Shown: one piece after another, positions 22,701 through 34,500 of the stretch
Layout of the letters: each line of letters starts with the position of its first letter
Numbering within the stretch: the stretch's first letter is position 1
Source: Zoroaster sp. YZ-2022
Lineage: Eukaryota > Echinodermata > Asteroidea > Forcipulatida > Zoroasteridae
DNA length: 64,000 bases
Direction: 5' to 3'
NCBI GenBank assembly: GCA_029582265.1
Contig: CM055816.1
Coordinates: 27,076,366 to 27,140,365, forward strand
Notes under the pieces: model-generated
Seen by the model: only the letters and a program-made list of their open reading frames with translations
The model's database searches: none
What the model was told of the DNA's origin: nothing
Program-made: the position numbers and the translations under genes

Positions 22701-24295
22701 TGTTGGAGAGAATTTGCATATTCATCTCCCATCCTCACTCCCAAATATATTCGTCATAGTTTATTAAGGCTAGAATTTGTGTTTCAACAACAAAACGACC
22801 TAAATATTGATTTAGCTTCGTCTACATATGGAAGATCATCACTATCACATCTAGACAAAAAATTGTTTCCATAGAACTCTATAAAATCAAACTTTATACA
22901 CTTTGAAATAAGCTCCAAACAATACCCATACGGAGCCTCCTGGATACAGAGTTTTCAAGGGTGTTCATTCCACATTTCCTAAGAATCGACACAAACACCA
23001 TGAAATTAAGAGACCAGTGTTTGTTTTGGACAATAATGTAATAGTCGTGCCCATCATTATCGTGCTTTTATTCCACGATATTTGAACGCTGAAACTTGGG
23101 TACATAATTTGCTGTAATCAATTTTGCAGAGGCATACTTTGTTTCCTTACCGGCCACCACGCCTGTAAAGCGATTCCAGTGCATTACACAAACAGAAGAA
23201 ATTTTTAAGTTGTGTAAAATCTTACCCTGTTTTGGTGCACGGTGCCTCCTAATAATTAGTAAAACTTGACTAAACAGGCGTTGGTAAAATGTTACCTAAC
23301 GGTTGTATAACGTTTTTTCTGCGATATTAGGTAATTTCTTCTAACTTGTAGGTAAATGTTGGTTAGGTAAAATTTTTATACTTGTGGTATAAAATAAAGT
23401 GGTTTACCTCTATTATGAGTAAATTATTATTATACTTTTTAATAGGTATTTTGTTTTCTTACATTACCGGTATTGTTGGTATTAGGCCTATGGGAGTTCT
23501 GTTTGTACCTGGCCCATGCAGTTACAAATATAATAGGATTCCTGGTTGGTGTTAAACGGAAATGTTGAGTTTTTAATAATTGTGTGTTCTTCTTATATGG
23601 TTCAGGTTAAGCCTTAGTTGTTTCCGAGAAGGCGAAACTGTATCGATTGACAGCATGGGCCAAAAATTTGAGTTGCCCTCCAGTGAAATATTTAGATCTT
23701 TGGTTTTCATTCTTATAAAGGTGCTTCAGAATAAAGTATCCCAAGCATTTTTGTTGTACTCTTTAGTTGACATAAATTCATCCACATGTTGTGCAATGTC
23801 AGCATACAACGTGTGGTGGCCGTCGATTTGAAAACGTGTAGATCAGTCGCAATCGTTGACACATACAGTGCGGGGAGCCAGTGCACAACATGTAAGGGCC
23901 ATTTGAGTTTGAAAACGTGTAGATTGGTCGCAATGTTGACATTCAAAACGGTGCGCGAAGCCAGTGGAAAACATGTGAGGCCATTCGATTATGACTTCGT
24001 GTAGATTTGGTCGCAATCGTTGGCACACAATTAGCTGCACGAAGGCAGTGCATGTGAGGCCAGGGCCATTCGATTTGGAAATTGAGTCTTGGGTACCGGT
24101 AAAAAAGTGGAAAATTTCACAAATCAAATGTATTATGTTTTATACAAAATTGGTAAAGTTTCATTATTAAAATGAGCCCTATGGACGACGGGAAAAAAAA
24201 AAACCGACCAGTTTCAGCACTTTTAGGGTCGGTCAATGGAGAACTTGTCAACACATCTTTTTTTGGGTGGGCCTAATAAAGGCAGCGACATTACA
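19784..24295. other. Non-coding, gene-free stretch
   Basis: I see no coding frames with recognisable domains and no RNA genes. The stretch is AT-rich and includes the GAGTC-rich patch at 21,845-21,962. Its partner is the scrambled sequence at about 36.5-40.5 kb. Confidence 0.5.
21845..21962 (+). repeat. Degenerate GGGTC/GAGTCAC repeat
   Basis: Short irregular repeats of GGTCCC, GGGTC, GAGTCACGAGTCAC and GAGTCG. The scrambled partner at 38,850-38,935 still shows CGTGACTCGG-type words, which supports the pairing of the inner arms. Confidence 0.6.
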
Positions 24296-24759
24296 GGTAC
24301 CCAACTAAATAAACTTCCATAGTAAGCAATTAATTTAAACACAAAATATTCAAAAATCATAAAAAATACTTAAAAAGTCCCACAGTTTTAAAACAAAAGA
24401 AAATGATCGATATATAACCTTTTATTTTCTTTATATTTACTGTCTAAGTCCGGGTTCAGGAGGTTATCCTCATCCCAGCGAAACCACCTTACAGTAGTGA
24501 AAACGTCACACTGAAAAGCAGCCATTTTGGAAAAAGGCCTTACGCTTGAAATCAAATTGGGACCACTTTTTGGGGCCTAGTGTGTTAAGAAATACTCACA
24601 GTTGGAAACCAAGGACCCCAGGTTATGATAGTGGGCCATTTTACACATCCATCAATGAATGAACTCAAATCTTTGTTTTCAAGAAGAATTGAGGGGCATA
24701 CACTTCTATGATAAATAGCTCGGCACTTGAATTCCCTCACTATTTAGTGGGGTGCACCC
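24296..24759 (+). mobile_element. MITE-like element, copy 1 (464 bp)
   Basis: The element starts GGTACCCAACTAAATAAAC and ends TATTTAGTGGGGTGCACC, whose complement is GGTGCACCCCACTAAATA. The ends therefore form a terminal inverted repeat of about 18 bp. The whole 464 bp recurs at 25,955-26,419. There is no coding capacity, and no clear target-site duplication is seen. Confidence 0.75.
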
Positions 24760-25254
24760 TTTAAAGAGATGATTTTTTCTAATTTGACTTGGAACCACAC
24801 TGAGTACATCAGTATGTTGCCGAGATAACATTTCTGAAAAAATTGAAAATATTGCTCCACTGAAAACTGACAGCTTTAAACATACTTTTGTGCATCTATC
24901 CTTATATGTTACATGCACTTTATATAACCATGCATCATGCATGTACGTATCCTGTTCTAGGTTCAGTGTTTTCCTTCCAATGATTCTAAAACAAAATTGG
25001 TTTTGCTCCATGAACATTTCAACAATACTTTTATTCCTTATTATGACAATGAGAGTTTACAGTTACCCTGTTGAGGCGGATCAGATTGACAGAAAGGGGC
25101 CTATATTCATATACAATAAAACATATATCAACTTTCCTCCTCATAATGTGAGACATTATTCTCTTGGTAAAACTTCCTTAAAATGTGACTTGTCTATGGC
25201 ATAAATGGACTACAACCCTGCATCCCCCATATGCAAATACTTCCCCAATAGAGG

Positions 25255-25300
25255 GTATGGGTTAGGGTTAGGTTTAGGTTTTGGGGTTTTGGGGTTCAGG
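25255..25300 (+). repeat. Short telomere-like (TTAGGG)-type patch
   Basis: GGGTTAGGGTTAGG followed by TTTAGGTTTTGGGG. It amounts to two near-perfect units and degenerate neighbours, so this is a minor interstitial patch and not a telomere. Confidence 0.5.
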
Positions 25301-25954
25301 GCAGGAGTTAGGGTAATGCACAAATTTCCTACCGGCTGCCTGGTGATGCTTTGAAGAAAGTTAGAAAATGTCAACAAAGAAGACGAGTGTCTCAAACTAA
25401 CGTTACTCTGGTGGACACTGATCGGACAATATGCATGGAGGAGATTACTTTACCAGCACTCTAAAACTGAATTTATTAATCAAGCAGGTTTTCTTCATAA
25501 GGTGATGCATTTGTTTGCTTTTAAGCCTAATGACAATTGATCACATAATAAATAATTGGTTATAAGTTTACCTCAGTTCCTATGTACCCTAGTCATCAGA
25601 TTATAATAAAATTCTTAATTTAAAGGGAAAGAGCTTGTTTAAAAATTAGTTTCAAAACAATATTGGAAATAGGTAAATGAAGATAAAACAACTTTGTAAA
25701 TGCAAAACAAAATGACATAAAAACATTATCCCAAAGGGTATGTAACTAGGGTATTAATGCCGCCATTTTGTAACTTATTACATACCTTTTATCGTAATTA
25801 TATATAAATCTGTGTTTCATCAATAAGAACTGAAATGAAGGGTATTCAATGAGTAAATTTTCTGTTTATAAATTTTCCATTTATCATCAGGCTTACTGAA
25901 GTTGTAAACAAAAACATCCTCTGTCTCATGGACGCTGCCATTCTGACTATATGA

Positions 25955-26419
25955 GGTGCACCCAACTAAATAAACTTCCATAGTAAAGTGTTAAACACAA
26001 AATATTCAAAAATCGTAAAAAATACTTAAAGTCACAGTTTTAAAACCAAAAGAAAAAATATTGATGATATATAACCTTTTATTTTTCTTACTCTATTTAC
26101 TGTCTAAAGTCCAGGTTCCAGAGTTATCCTCATCCCAATGAAAACCACCACTCTACAGTGGTAAAACGTCACACACTGAAAAGCTTATTTTGAAAAAGGC
26201 CTTGCGCTTGAAATCAAATTAGGACCACTTTTTCCAGGCCTAGTGTGTCCAAAATACTCACAGTTGGAAGCCAAGGACCCCCAGGACATGATGAGTGGGC
26301 CATTTTACTAATCCATCAAATGAATGGGCCTCAAATCTTTGTTTTCAGAAAAATTTGAGGGCATACACTTATGATAAATAACTCGCGCATGAATTCCTCA
26401 CTATTTAGTGGGGGTGCCC
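25955..26419 (+). mobile_element. MITE-like element, copy 2 (465 bp)
   Basis: Starts GGTGCACCCAACTAAATAAA and ends ATTTAGTGGGGGTGCC. It aligns along its full length with 24,296-24,759 in the same orientation, with small indels and roughly 90% identity by eye. A further GGTGCACCCC word at 26,732 may be another fragment of the family. Confidence 0.78.
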
Positions 26420-27897
26420 TGCATGCACATACTTGCACAATGACTTGTACAATGCCAGTGATCGTGCTGGGCGCCTCATGTAATGTATGGTATGACTGTG
26501 TCTCGAACAGTATACGCTGATATTTCATCCCTAGGTGATTCAGGCTTAATCTTAACTGAGAACAATATAACATAATACTCAACAATTGTTTACCAACTGC
26601 CTCAATCACAGTATGGCGTAAATATGGGGGCACGGGGAACATGCCCCAGCCAAGGTCCATTTTATTCAAATTTGAAAAATAGGTCCCTATTTGAGATGGG
26701 TTTAAGTATTGACATGCCCCCCTAGAAAAGAGGTGCACCCCTAGTTCCCCTGAAAATTGGACATAGTTACGCCACTGCTCAATCAGTAAAATTTGACGAT
26801 ACTCCCACTGCTGTGACATTATTCACCTTCGTGTTCTCCATCTTGAATTTGACGTTGAATGAGACACAGCACCTCGTCAGAGGGACTTGACGATAAATCA
26901 TATCTTTTATACACTTTCATAGTAAATTCTACTAAACAAATGTATAATTTTTTTTATAACATAAATAAAGCACACTTTTACGTTGTCACGCACAACCAAT
27001 AATCACACCTGCTGAAGTCATTAACTCTTGTATACACGGCGAAATTGACCACTCAGTGACGATCAATACAATGGTATGAAAAGAGACATCTTGTTAACTT
27101 GTGGATACCCCAAGCTGGGAGGACTGCAAGGATATCACACCTCGAATCGGGGATTGGCGACCGTGGCATTAGACTCACTGGACTCGTTTCCCTTCAGAAT
27201 GAAATAATTATATACAAACATATATTACATAAATTTTGTTTTAATGCATTGCTTTTTTTGTTTCCTAAGAAACAAATCAGCAGTGCCTGTCTGATTACTC
27301 AGTGCTGCAGATCATGTTGTAAATCTTAAAGGGCAGTATCGTCCAACAGGACATGGAATCAGGTGCTTGTTTTCGATTAACTCAGTGACTAAAATAATTT
27401 CCCACATGATAAGGTCATATTGCTGCTACATAAATGAGCCCGGTAATTTGCGGTCACTGTGTTCGCGTAAATTGGACATCGTTCCATGCCCTGACCGAAT
27501 GTCTCTCTGATCGTGACGATACTGCCCCTTTAAAATATAATATGCATAAAGAAGCATAAGCTTTTTACCAATAATCAAATGTATCATTACAGGATATCCT
27601 AAAACCGTCCATGTCTAAGGTTGCAAATTAAAAACAAACTACAACATTTATATCCACAATTTTCGACCATGAATGGTACCCAGTTATTTGTCTAGGTTAT
27701 GTTAAATACGTGGCAGTTTCTAACACGTTACATTGCAGCGACCAAGTTTCACCTTGAGGCATATTCTTAATTGTTATTATATTCATTGTCGTGTAAACAT
27801 TACACTCTATAAATTATGACGTTCAATAACCCAGTGAAGTATAGATTGCCATTTGCAAGAAATATGACAATTTAATTAAGTGTTCATGCTCTACTTG
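26420..27897. other. Non-coding sequence
   Basis: The 162-codon minus frame at 26,331-26,819 crosses the end of the MITE and an unclassified repeat with GGGGCACGGGGAAC. It has no recognisable domain and is not called. Confidence 0.5.
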
Positions 27898-28548
27898 GAT
27901 ACAACCTGTCAATGGTGGACAACCTGTCGTGTGAGTGGGCAACCTGTCAATGAGTGGACAACATCATCAGTAATTAGACAACCTGTCGATAATTGGACAA
28001 CCTGTCAATGAGTGGACAACCTGTCAATGAGTGGACAACCTGTCGGTAGTGGACAACCTGTCGGTAGTGGACAACCTGTCAATGAGTGGACAACCTGTCG
28101 ATAGTGGACAACCTGTCAATGGTGGACAACCTGTCGATGAGTGGACAACCTGTCAATGAGTGGACAACATGTCAATGGTGGACAACCTGTCGATGGTGGA
28201 CAACCTGTCAATATGAGTGGACAACCTGTCAATGGGTGGACAGCCTGTCGTAGGTGGACAACCTGTCAATGGTGGACAACCTGTCGATAGTGGACAACCT
28301 GTGTTATTAGTGGACAACCTGTCAATGAGTGGACAACCTGCCTCGATGAGTGGACAACCTGTCGTGGTGGACAACCTGTCAATGAGTGGACAACCTGTCG
28401 ATGAGTGGACAACCTGTCAGCCGGTGGACAACCTGTCAGCCCAGTGGACAACCTGTGGGTAATTGGACAACCTGTCAATGGTGGACAACCTGTCGATGAG
28501 TGGACAACCTGTCAATGAGTGGACAACCTGTCAATGAGTGGACAACCC
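27898..28548 (+). repeat. Minisatellite, 18-20 bp unit, ~34 copies
   Basis: The unit is GGACAACCTGTCAATGAGT, with variants ending in GATGAGT, GGTAGT, AATGGT or ATAATT. Units follow one another without spacers. The array is open for long stretches in several frames because of its composition; those frames are not genes. Its scrambled counterpart is at 33,661-34,207. Confidence 0.95.
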
Positions 28549-28918
28549 GGGCTGTGCGTTTTCCGGATATTTTGGAACCGGATACGAAATCAAACTTCGG
28601 ATTACCGGATACCCGTTTTCATTTTGTTGAAAACATGCCTCCGGTGGTGTACAAATACATGTACTGTAAATGGTAACAAATTGACTTTTATAATACAGAG
28701 GATGCCATACTATCGATCTTTTCTTTATTGGAGTGTAATATCTTGAATTTAAAGATAATTGTCTGTACAAGTGCATTGTTGAAAGAGTCACAGATTTCTG
28801 TTTGCACTGCTCAAATGTTAAGTCCGAGTTTAAAGTCAGATTTTACGGGTAATTGGAACCGAAAAATGGGACGGGTAATGACCGTTTTCGGTCGGTATCC
28901 GAATGCCAGATACAACCC
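28549..28918. mobile_element. hAT-like MITE nested inside the minisatellite
   Basis: A 370-bp non-repeat segment interrupts the 19-bp array, which resumes at 28,919. Its start, GGGCTGTGCG…TTCCGGATA, and the complement of its end, GGGTTGTATCTGG…TTCGGATA, form imperfect terminal inverted repeats of about 20 bp. Flanking octamers GACAACCC and TACAACCT agree at 6 of 8 positions, but both also resemble the array unit, so the target-site duplication is not decisive. No transposase is present. Confidence 0.6.
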
Positions 28919-28976
28919 TACAACCTGTCAATGAGTGGACAACCTGTCACTGGACAACATGTCAATGAGTGGAGCA
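28919..28976 (+). repeat. Remainder of the 19-bp minisatellite
   Basis: Three further units (ACAACCTGTCAATGAGTGG, then shortened ones) follow the nested element, showing that it split a pre-existing array. Confidence 0.85.
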
Positions 28977-30174
28977 AGTAATCAAGACAGCAAACACATT
29001 CAGTCTTATTGATTCTGAGAACGAACAAACAAAAGTATGAATATTTAATTGATTTGTTTTATTTGGTGTTAATGATGCTTTACTTCGAAAATAAAACTGC
29101 AATACATTCTGACTAAAAGTACAGCATTTGTTTAATGTTTATAATAATGCGATCACATAGCTTGCCATGTTGTTTGTATGCCATTCCAGGTTGGGTGAGA
29201 CACTGAAAGATTGGTAGTTGGGCATTTTTCAGCATAATTTGAGCAGAATTCGGGTTTTAGTGGCATAAAATACGTTTCCCCACGTGGAGGAAATTGGTTG
29301 AATGTTTTTGTGGGTTCATGACAGCCAGGTTATCTCAGCACAAATTTGGTTATTAAATGTCTGGGTTCCGGTTATTCTCCTGTCAATTCTTACTGGACTA
29401 TTAGTATTTTGCACTTAAATTATTTGCAGTCTTTCTACTGATCCTTAATAATTTTGCATGGAATCGGAACAACTCACGCACAGTATACATACATACATAT
29501 ACATGCTCGGAGACTGTTTATCGTGTCCGCAGCCCCTGCATTGACACTGACCGACCTCATATAGTATTTATACCGGTACTTCAAGTCATGTCCAATTGAT
29601 ATATAGTGTGTGCATATACAACATACAAGTAACAATGTAGGGAATGTGGTGCGACCTGGGTTTCTTTATTATTACGCACAGTTGAAAATAATGTATGCAA
29701 AAATATGTAAATTTCAAAAGAATGATTCCATTCCATTCTAAAAATTGTCTAAACGGCCTCCCCGGGTCACCCAACCTCAACCTAGGCAAACATAATACAA
29801 AATCAATTTAAGGTTCAGAAACATTAATTTGTATAAAACTTAAAAACATATTATTACGAAGATTTGAGAATTACAAACCATTTTCGAATAATGTTGGACA
29901 TTTAACCAAAATATTTGAACATTTAAGGAACTTTTGGGCCAATGTTGACATTATTTGTTATATATATATATTTTGCGAACTATCTCCACTGTCTTGTAAC
30001 AGCAATTCTTTTAAGTTTGAAATTGAACGAAATATTACTCCATAAGTATTTTCAATTTCATGACGCAAGTTAATTAAAATAAGAAAAGTAAATCAATAAT
30101 GTTGATTTTGGAAAAGAAATATTTGGTTTAATGCAAAATTGATGAGATAATAGCCCAGTATGAGTATTTCTCCT
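28977..30174. other. Non-coding AT-rich sequence
   Basis: Nothing recognisable apart from a short (TA)n at 29,958-29,970. Open frames are short and lack domains. Confidence 0.5.
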
Positions 30175-30305
30175 TTGTAATTGACTCGTGACTCGGACTC
30201 CAGTTCGAACTCGGACTCGACCCCGTGCCTCAGACTTGGACTTGGACTTGGACTCAACACTGGGGACTCGAACTCGGATTCGGACTCGAGTTTGAGACTC
30301 AAATG
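30175..30305 (+). repeat. Degenerate (GGACTC)n repeat
   Basis: Irregular runs of GACTCG, GAACTCGG and GGACTT. On the minus strand these give a spurious Ser/Glu-rich frame. Resembles the patch at 21,845-21,962. Confidence 0.65.
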
Positions 30306-30702
30306 ACCAGTTAATATGCCATTTATTTATTTTGTCTTCCGTCCGTTTGTAATTGCTGGTATTCGCTTGAATGAACGATGAACGAAACATTTTATATACA
30401 GCACCATGGTTGAATATTTACAGTAAAGCCAGCCTGTTTAGAAACATGAGTTGTGTTTCTTACTCCGTGCTTTAATTACTGCGTCACAAAACATTCTAAA
30501 AGCCAGACCTGTACTGTAACTTTTTCACAGGAAATTCTGAAACAGCGATTTCTGCTAGATTTTTCTCTTTTCTTGAAAACTACTTCTAACTCACCATTTT
30601 TTTGCAATTATTGGTTTCAGCTATTTTCGTGTCAATTCTTAATACTGGACTAGTATACACTTAAATTATTTTGAGTCTTTGAGCCCCTATAATATAAGTG
30701 CT

Positions 30703-31062
30703 GCATGGTTGACGGTTTAGTGCATCGGATTTGTGTTCTGATGGCTGGAGTCGTCAGAATGTGGGTTCAGTCAACCGCGACCGTGGTGCTTGTATCCTTA
30801 ATGAGCAAGACACTTTGCCATAATTACTTCTCTCAACCAGGGCTAAATGGGTACACCTGTGAGGGGCAAGTTGGTTGTTGTGTTTAGCCCTATATATGCG
30901 CTGTAATGGCGGCAACTGAGCTATATACTCCCAGGGGCTGAGATGGTTTCAGAAATGATTTATATGACTATAGCCTGATGACGGGATAATAATATATGCC
31001 AGGCACCAGTTTGGTGGATGCATTATATATAAGTCCACATTGAGTATTATTATTATTATTTT
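30703..31062 (+). mobile_element. tRNA-derived SINE
   Basis: A tRNA-like head carries an A-box-like GTTTAGTGCATCGG (30,715) and a B-box-like GGTTCAGTCAACC (30,764). The body contains AGCAAGACACTTTGCC and AAATGGGTACACCTG, and the tail is a short (ATT)n run (31,044-31,060). This arrangement is that of a polymerase III SINE. The body resembles conserved SINE cores I recall from marine invertebrates, but I could not check this. The counterpart in the scrambled arm (about 31.92-32.15 kb) keeps only GCATCGGAT and ACCTGTGAGGG-type words. Confidence 0.65.
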
Positions 31063-31522
31063 GCATAAAATCGCAACTCTCAACATTGATGGAATCCCTC
31101 ACGCCTAGTATACGTACATGCATACTCGGAGACTATTATCATACACATGACCCTGTATTGACACTGTGACAGACCTCTAGTATTTATTTATATAAGTCAT
31201 AACAATTGATAAGTGTCTGCATATACAACGCGTACTTTAATAGGGAATGCAGGTACTGTTCTTCTGGTTCATTAATAGTTGGTATTTTGTGTTGCATATT
31301 ATTATACTATAGAGTTACAAAGATTGTGTTGACTTTGTCCTTCCACGCAAGGGCAGTTTGCATGCAGTGTACTGTATTTAAGTAGTTCTAAGTTTTCTTT
31401 TAAACTGACTTGAGGACTTTATGAATTGTATATGTTCCATTTTAGGCTATTGTTATGCAAATGGTATGTAAATGTTTTACAGTGTAATGGTTCGTCTTTA
31501 TGTCTGGATGGATGGTTGGTGG

Positions 31523-31533
31523 ACTGTTTCAGT
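31523..31533. other. Axis of the giant palindrome
   Basis: The two arms meet at ACTGTTTCAGT, a 4-bp stem with a 3-base loop. Homology can be followed on both sides to within roughly 100 bases of this point: 31,319-31,420 pairs with 31,628-31,700. There is no obvious unique spacer. Natural inverted duplications often keep a spacer, whereas fold-back molecules do not. Confidence 0.7.
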
Positions 31534-34500
31534 TTGCGTGGTGCTGTGTAGATGAACGGCTAAAGGACAGACTGTTACGTAAAATGATTACGCCTGTGGT
31601 CATCAGATATCCTGATGCATAAATCAGGTCAGTTTAAAGAAACTAGAGCTGCAAATACAATGCACTGCATGAAGGCAGGTCAACACAATCTTCTTAAGCT
31701 ATGGTGTAATAATGTGCTGCGATAAGGCATCACCGTTCCTGAACCGGAAGGTCGCTGCTCGCATTCGATGCGTTGTGCGACATGCCGGTGACATGACCTC
31801 CTCTCGAGATCTATGCAGTGCTGAGATGCCGTGACGTGTGTGATGACGTGCTCGGTGTGTTGCTGCTGGGCGATGAGGATTCCATCAATGTTGAGTTGCG
31901 TTCATGCAAACAATAATGTGTGGACCTGCTTGCATCAAGCTGTGCTCAAACGTGTGTCTACTCATCCGTATAGTCTCAAGTATTCTATCTGAAAATGTCG
32001 CTCAGCACCACTGTCTCGCTAATCAAAAAACGACAACCCTCACAGGTACTGGCCTGGTTGGAAGAAGCGATGAGGTGCTCTGGACTGCTGCGGGCGGTTG
32101 GTCAGGCCCGTGCGGGCGACTCGGCCATCGATCCGATGCGCAAACCAGCGTTCGGCGGGATTATGGTTTTCTGGGTGAGAAAATCAGCGAGCTCGCTGTT
32201 TTCGGGGAATTCTGATGAGGATTACCGGCTGGTCTGCTGCGTGTTTGCAATGACCAAGCAGATGGCTGACCTGCTGTTTCTGAGCGGCTGTCTCTGGGCG
32301 TGTTCGGCCATGGTGCTGTGTCTTTAAAATCGTTTCGTTCATCGTTCGAAATGCTCGCTGACCACAAACGGACGGAAATAATAAATGGCTGTTGGGGCTG
32401 GCTATGTTCAGTCCTCAGGCTGCGAGGTCCGTCAGTTCGAATCTGTGTTAGTCGAAGTCAGGTCAGCACATAGTCGGTCCAGTTAGTCAGTCGAGTCTGA
32501 TCAATACAAGTGGCCTCGTTTATCTGGTAATATCTCATCAATTGCTAGTAAAATGTTTCTTTCGAATCGGCATTGTTGGGTTGCAGTCGGCGGGTGCGTG
32601 AGTGAGGCTCTTGTGGTGTGTTGTTCGGTTATCAGGCAGAAGGATTGGTTTGGTCGAATGGTTCGCAGGCATATGTATATGATGTCGTTGACCCAAAGTT
32701 CGTAAATCGTTCAGATGAGCCACGGGGTTGAAATCGGCGTGCAGTCGAGTGGTTTGAGGCCTCGGAAGTCTCATGTCATGCCGTGTGTTTCGAGACGTTG
32801 CAGTACGTTCGCTCGGGTTGGTGGTGGAATTTGGAATCATTCTTCAATTGCATGTTTGCATGCGACCGGCGTGCTTGTGAAGGCGGGTCTGCCACGTTGA
32901 GAAACAGCGGCAATAATGTGCTGCGCTGTCGGTCGGGCGTGACGAGCAATGCAGAGGTCGATGTGTCGTGCGGTCATGTTCCACGATAAACGTCGGTAGC
33001 CGTATGTGGTGCTCGATCGACTTGGAGAGTTCAGTGGTGGCCAGATTTGTCAGCTGTCATGGTCAAAACGTGTGCTAAAACTCCAGTTCTGCTCAGGTGT
33101 TGAGCGCGGCCTGATGTCTCGCAGCAGGTGCTCTGGCTGACATGGTGGTATGGTCGCGTTATTCGACGTTGACCGTGCGCTGTGCGGTCAAAATGTGCGA
33201 CAGTGGCGTCATTGACGCCAAATGGGCGATCGATTAAATATTCATGCTGAACTGTTCGTTCTCCGAGATCAGACTGCTGTGTTCTGCTCGCGACCGGTTG
33301 TTGATCGGGACCGCTCCGCTCGTGACAGGTTATGAGGCTGCAATCGAGTGTCAGATCCAGGCCGAGGCGGAATCGTACCGGTTCACCACTCGATTTCCCA
33401 TGCCGTGAAACTGTTTGCAAACTTCCGGACAACGTTGAGGCGGTGCTGGCTGAAAATCAGCGATCTTCGGCAATGCGCTTGGCCGGACTTCGGCTGGTGC
33501 AGGTGCGCTCAATGAAAGAAAGATCGATAGTGCTCGGTATCCTCTAATTATAAAAGGTCAATTCATTACAGCTGCGTGACTATACACCGCCGGAGGCATA
33601 TTTTCAGCAAAAATGAAAACAGGCCATCCGAGTGATTTCAGGTATCCCGGTTCCAAAAATCCGAAACGCAACCATTGTCACTCGTTGACGGGTTGTCACT
33701 CGCCGACGAGTTATCCTCGTGACGGTTAATCGCTCGTGTTGGTTCTCGCTCATCGACGAGGTTATCGCGTTGACAGGTTCACTGGGCAGGTTGTCCGCTC
33801 ATCGCGGGTGTCCGCATTGTTGGGTGATCACTCGTGGGGCCAATCGCCATCGCTTTGGTATCGCGGTGATCCTCATTGAACAGATTGTCCGCTCGTCGGC
33901 AGAATATCGCTCGATGACGGGTTGATCCCTTCAGGCGGAACCATCCCACTCATTGACAGGTATCGCTCATTGGCTGGTTGACTCCCACTGCATCGCGGGT
34001 TATTCACTTCGTGTTATGTTAATCACTCATTGACGGGTATCCGCATCGACTGGTGTCGTGCTGGGTGTCACTCATCATTTGAGTTATCCGCTCTCCGCTC
34101 ATTGATGGATATCCCTCGTGTTTGGGTGGAGTTGTCCGCGTGTTTGGGTAACACTCATCGACGGAACCACTCATTAAATATTCCTCATTGACAGGTGTCA
34201 CTCATCATTTTGGGTGTCCTCGTCGACGGAGATGGCATCCAGTGAGCGTGAAGTGTTGCAGGTGTCGTGACTGCTGCGGGTGACGTCTGCTCTTTCAGGT
34301 GGATGATGAATGTCGCCAATTTTATGGGTGTGGGCAGTGAATAACGATTGGGCTGACTCGTGGCGGGTCATGCAAATATAACGTTGAAATCCGCCGCATT
34401 GTATAACCTGGACAGGCTGGGTGCCGGACTGCATCAGCCGGTTCGTTGCAACTGACGCAAGACATGTTCGTTGATGTGCTTTACGTTTATGCGGTATTAT

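Larger units (their letters stand above)
1..31527 (+). repeat. Left arm of a ~57-kb imperfect palindrome
   Basis: Reading from position 1 gives the reverse complement of the sequence that ends at 56,897, for example CATTTTTGTTTGGTCATATAG at position 1 and its complement at 56,877-56,897. Collinear inverted matches continue at 4.3/52.5, 11.5/48.4, 14.7/45.2, 18.7/41.3, 28.6/33.6 and 31.4/31.6 kb. The outer 18.7 kb matches its partner closely. The inner 12.8 kb has a partner that is heavily altered. Base composition and repeat content look normal across this arm, so it is taken as the reliable copy. Pairing starts at base 1, so the arm probably extends upstream of the window. Confidence 0.93.

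Noticed and set aside
25255..25300. Telomere or telomere fusion point
   Set aside because: Only about two near-perfect units and no array. It is not at the palindrome axis.
26331..26819. 162-codon minus frame
   Set aside because: Starts in unclassified repeat sequence and runs into the end of a MITE copy. No recognisable domain, and the other MITE copy is not open.
27898..28976. CRISPR-like array
   Set aside because: Units of 18-20 bp follow each other without unique spacers, in an animal genome with no cas genes. It is a minisatellite.
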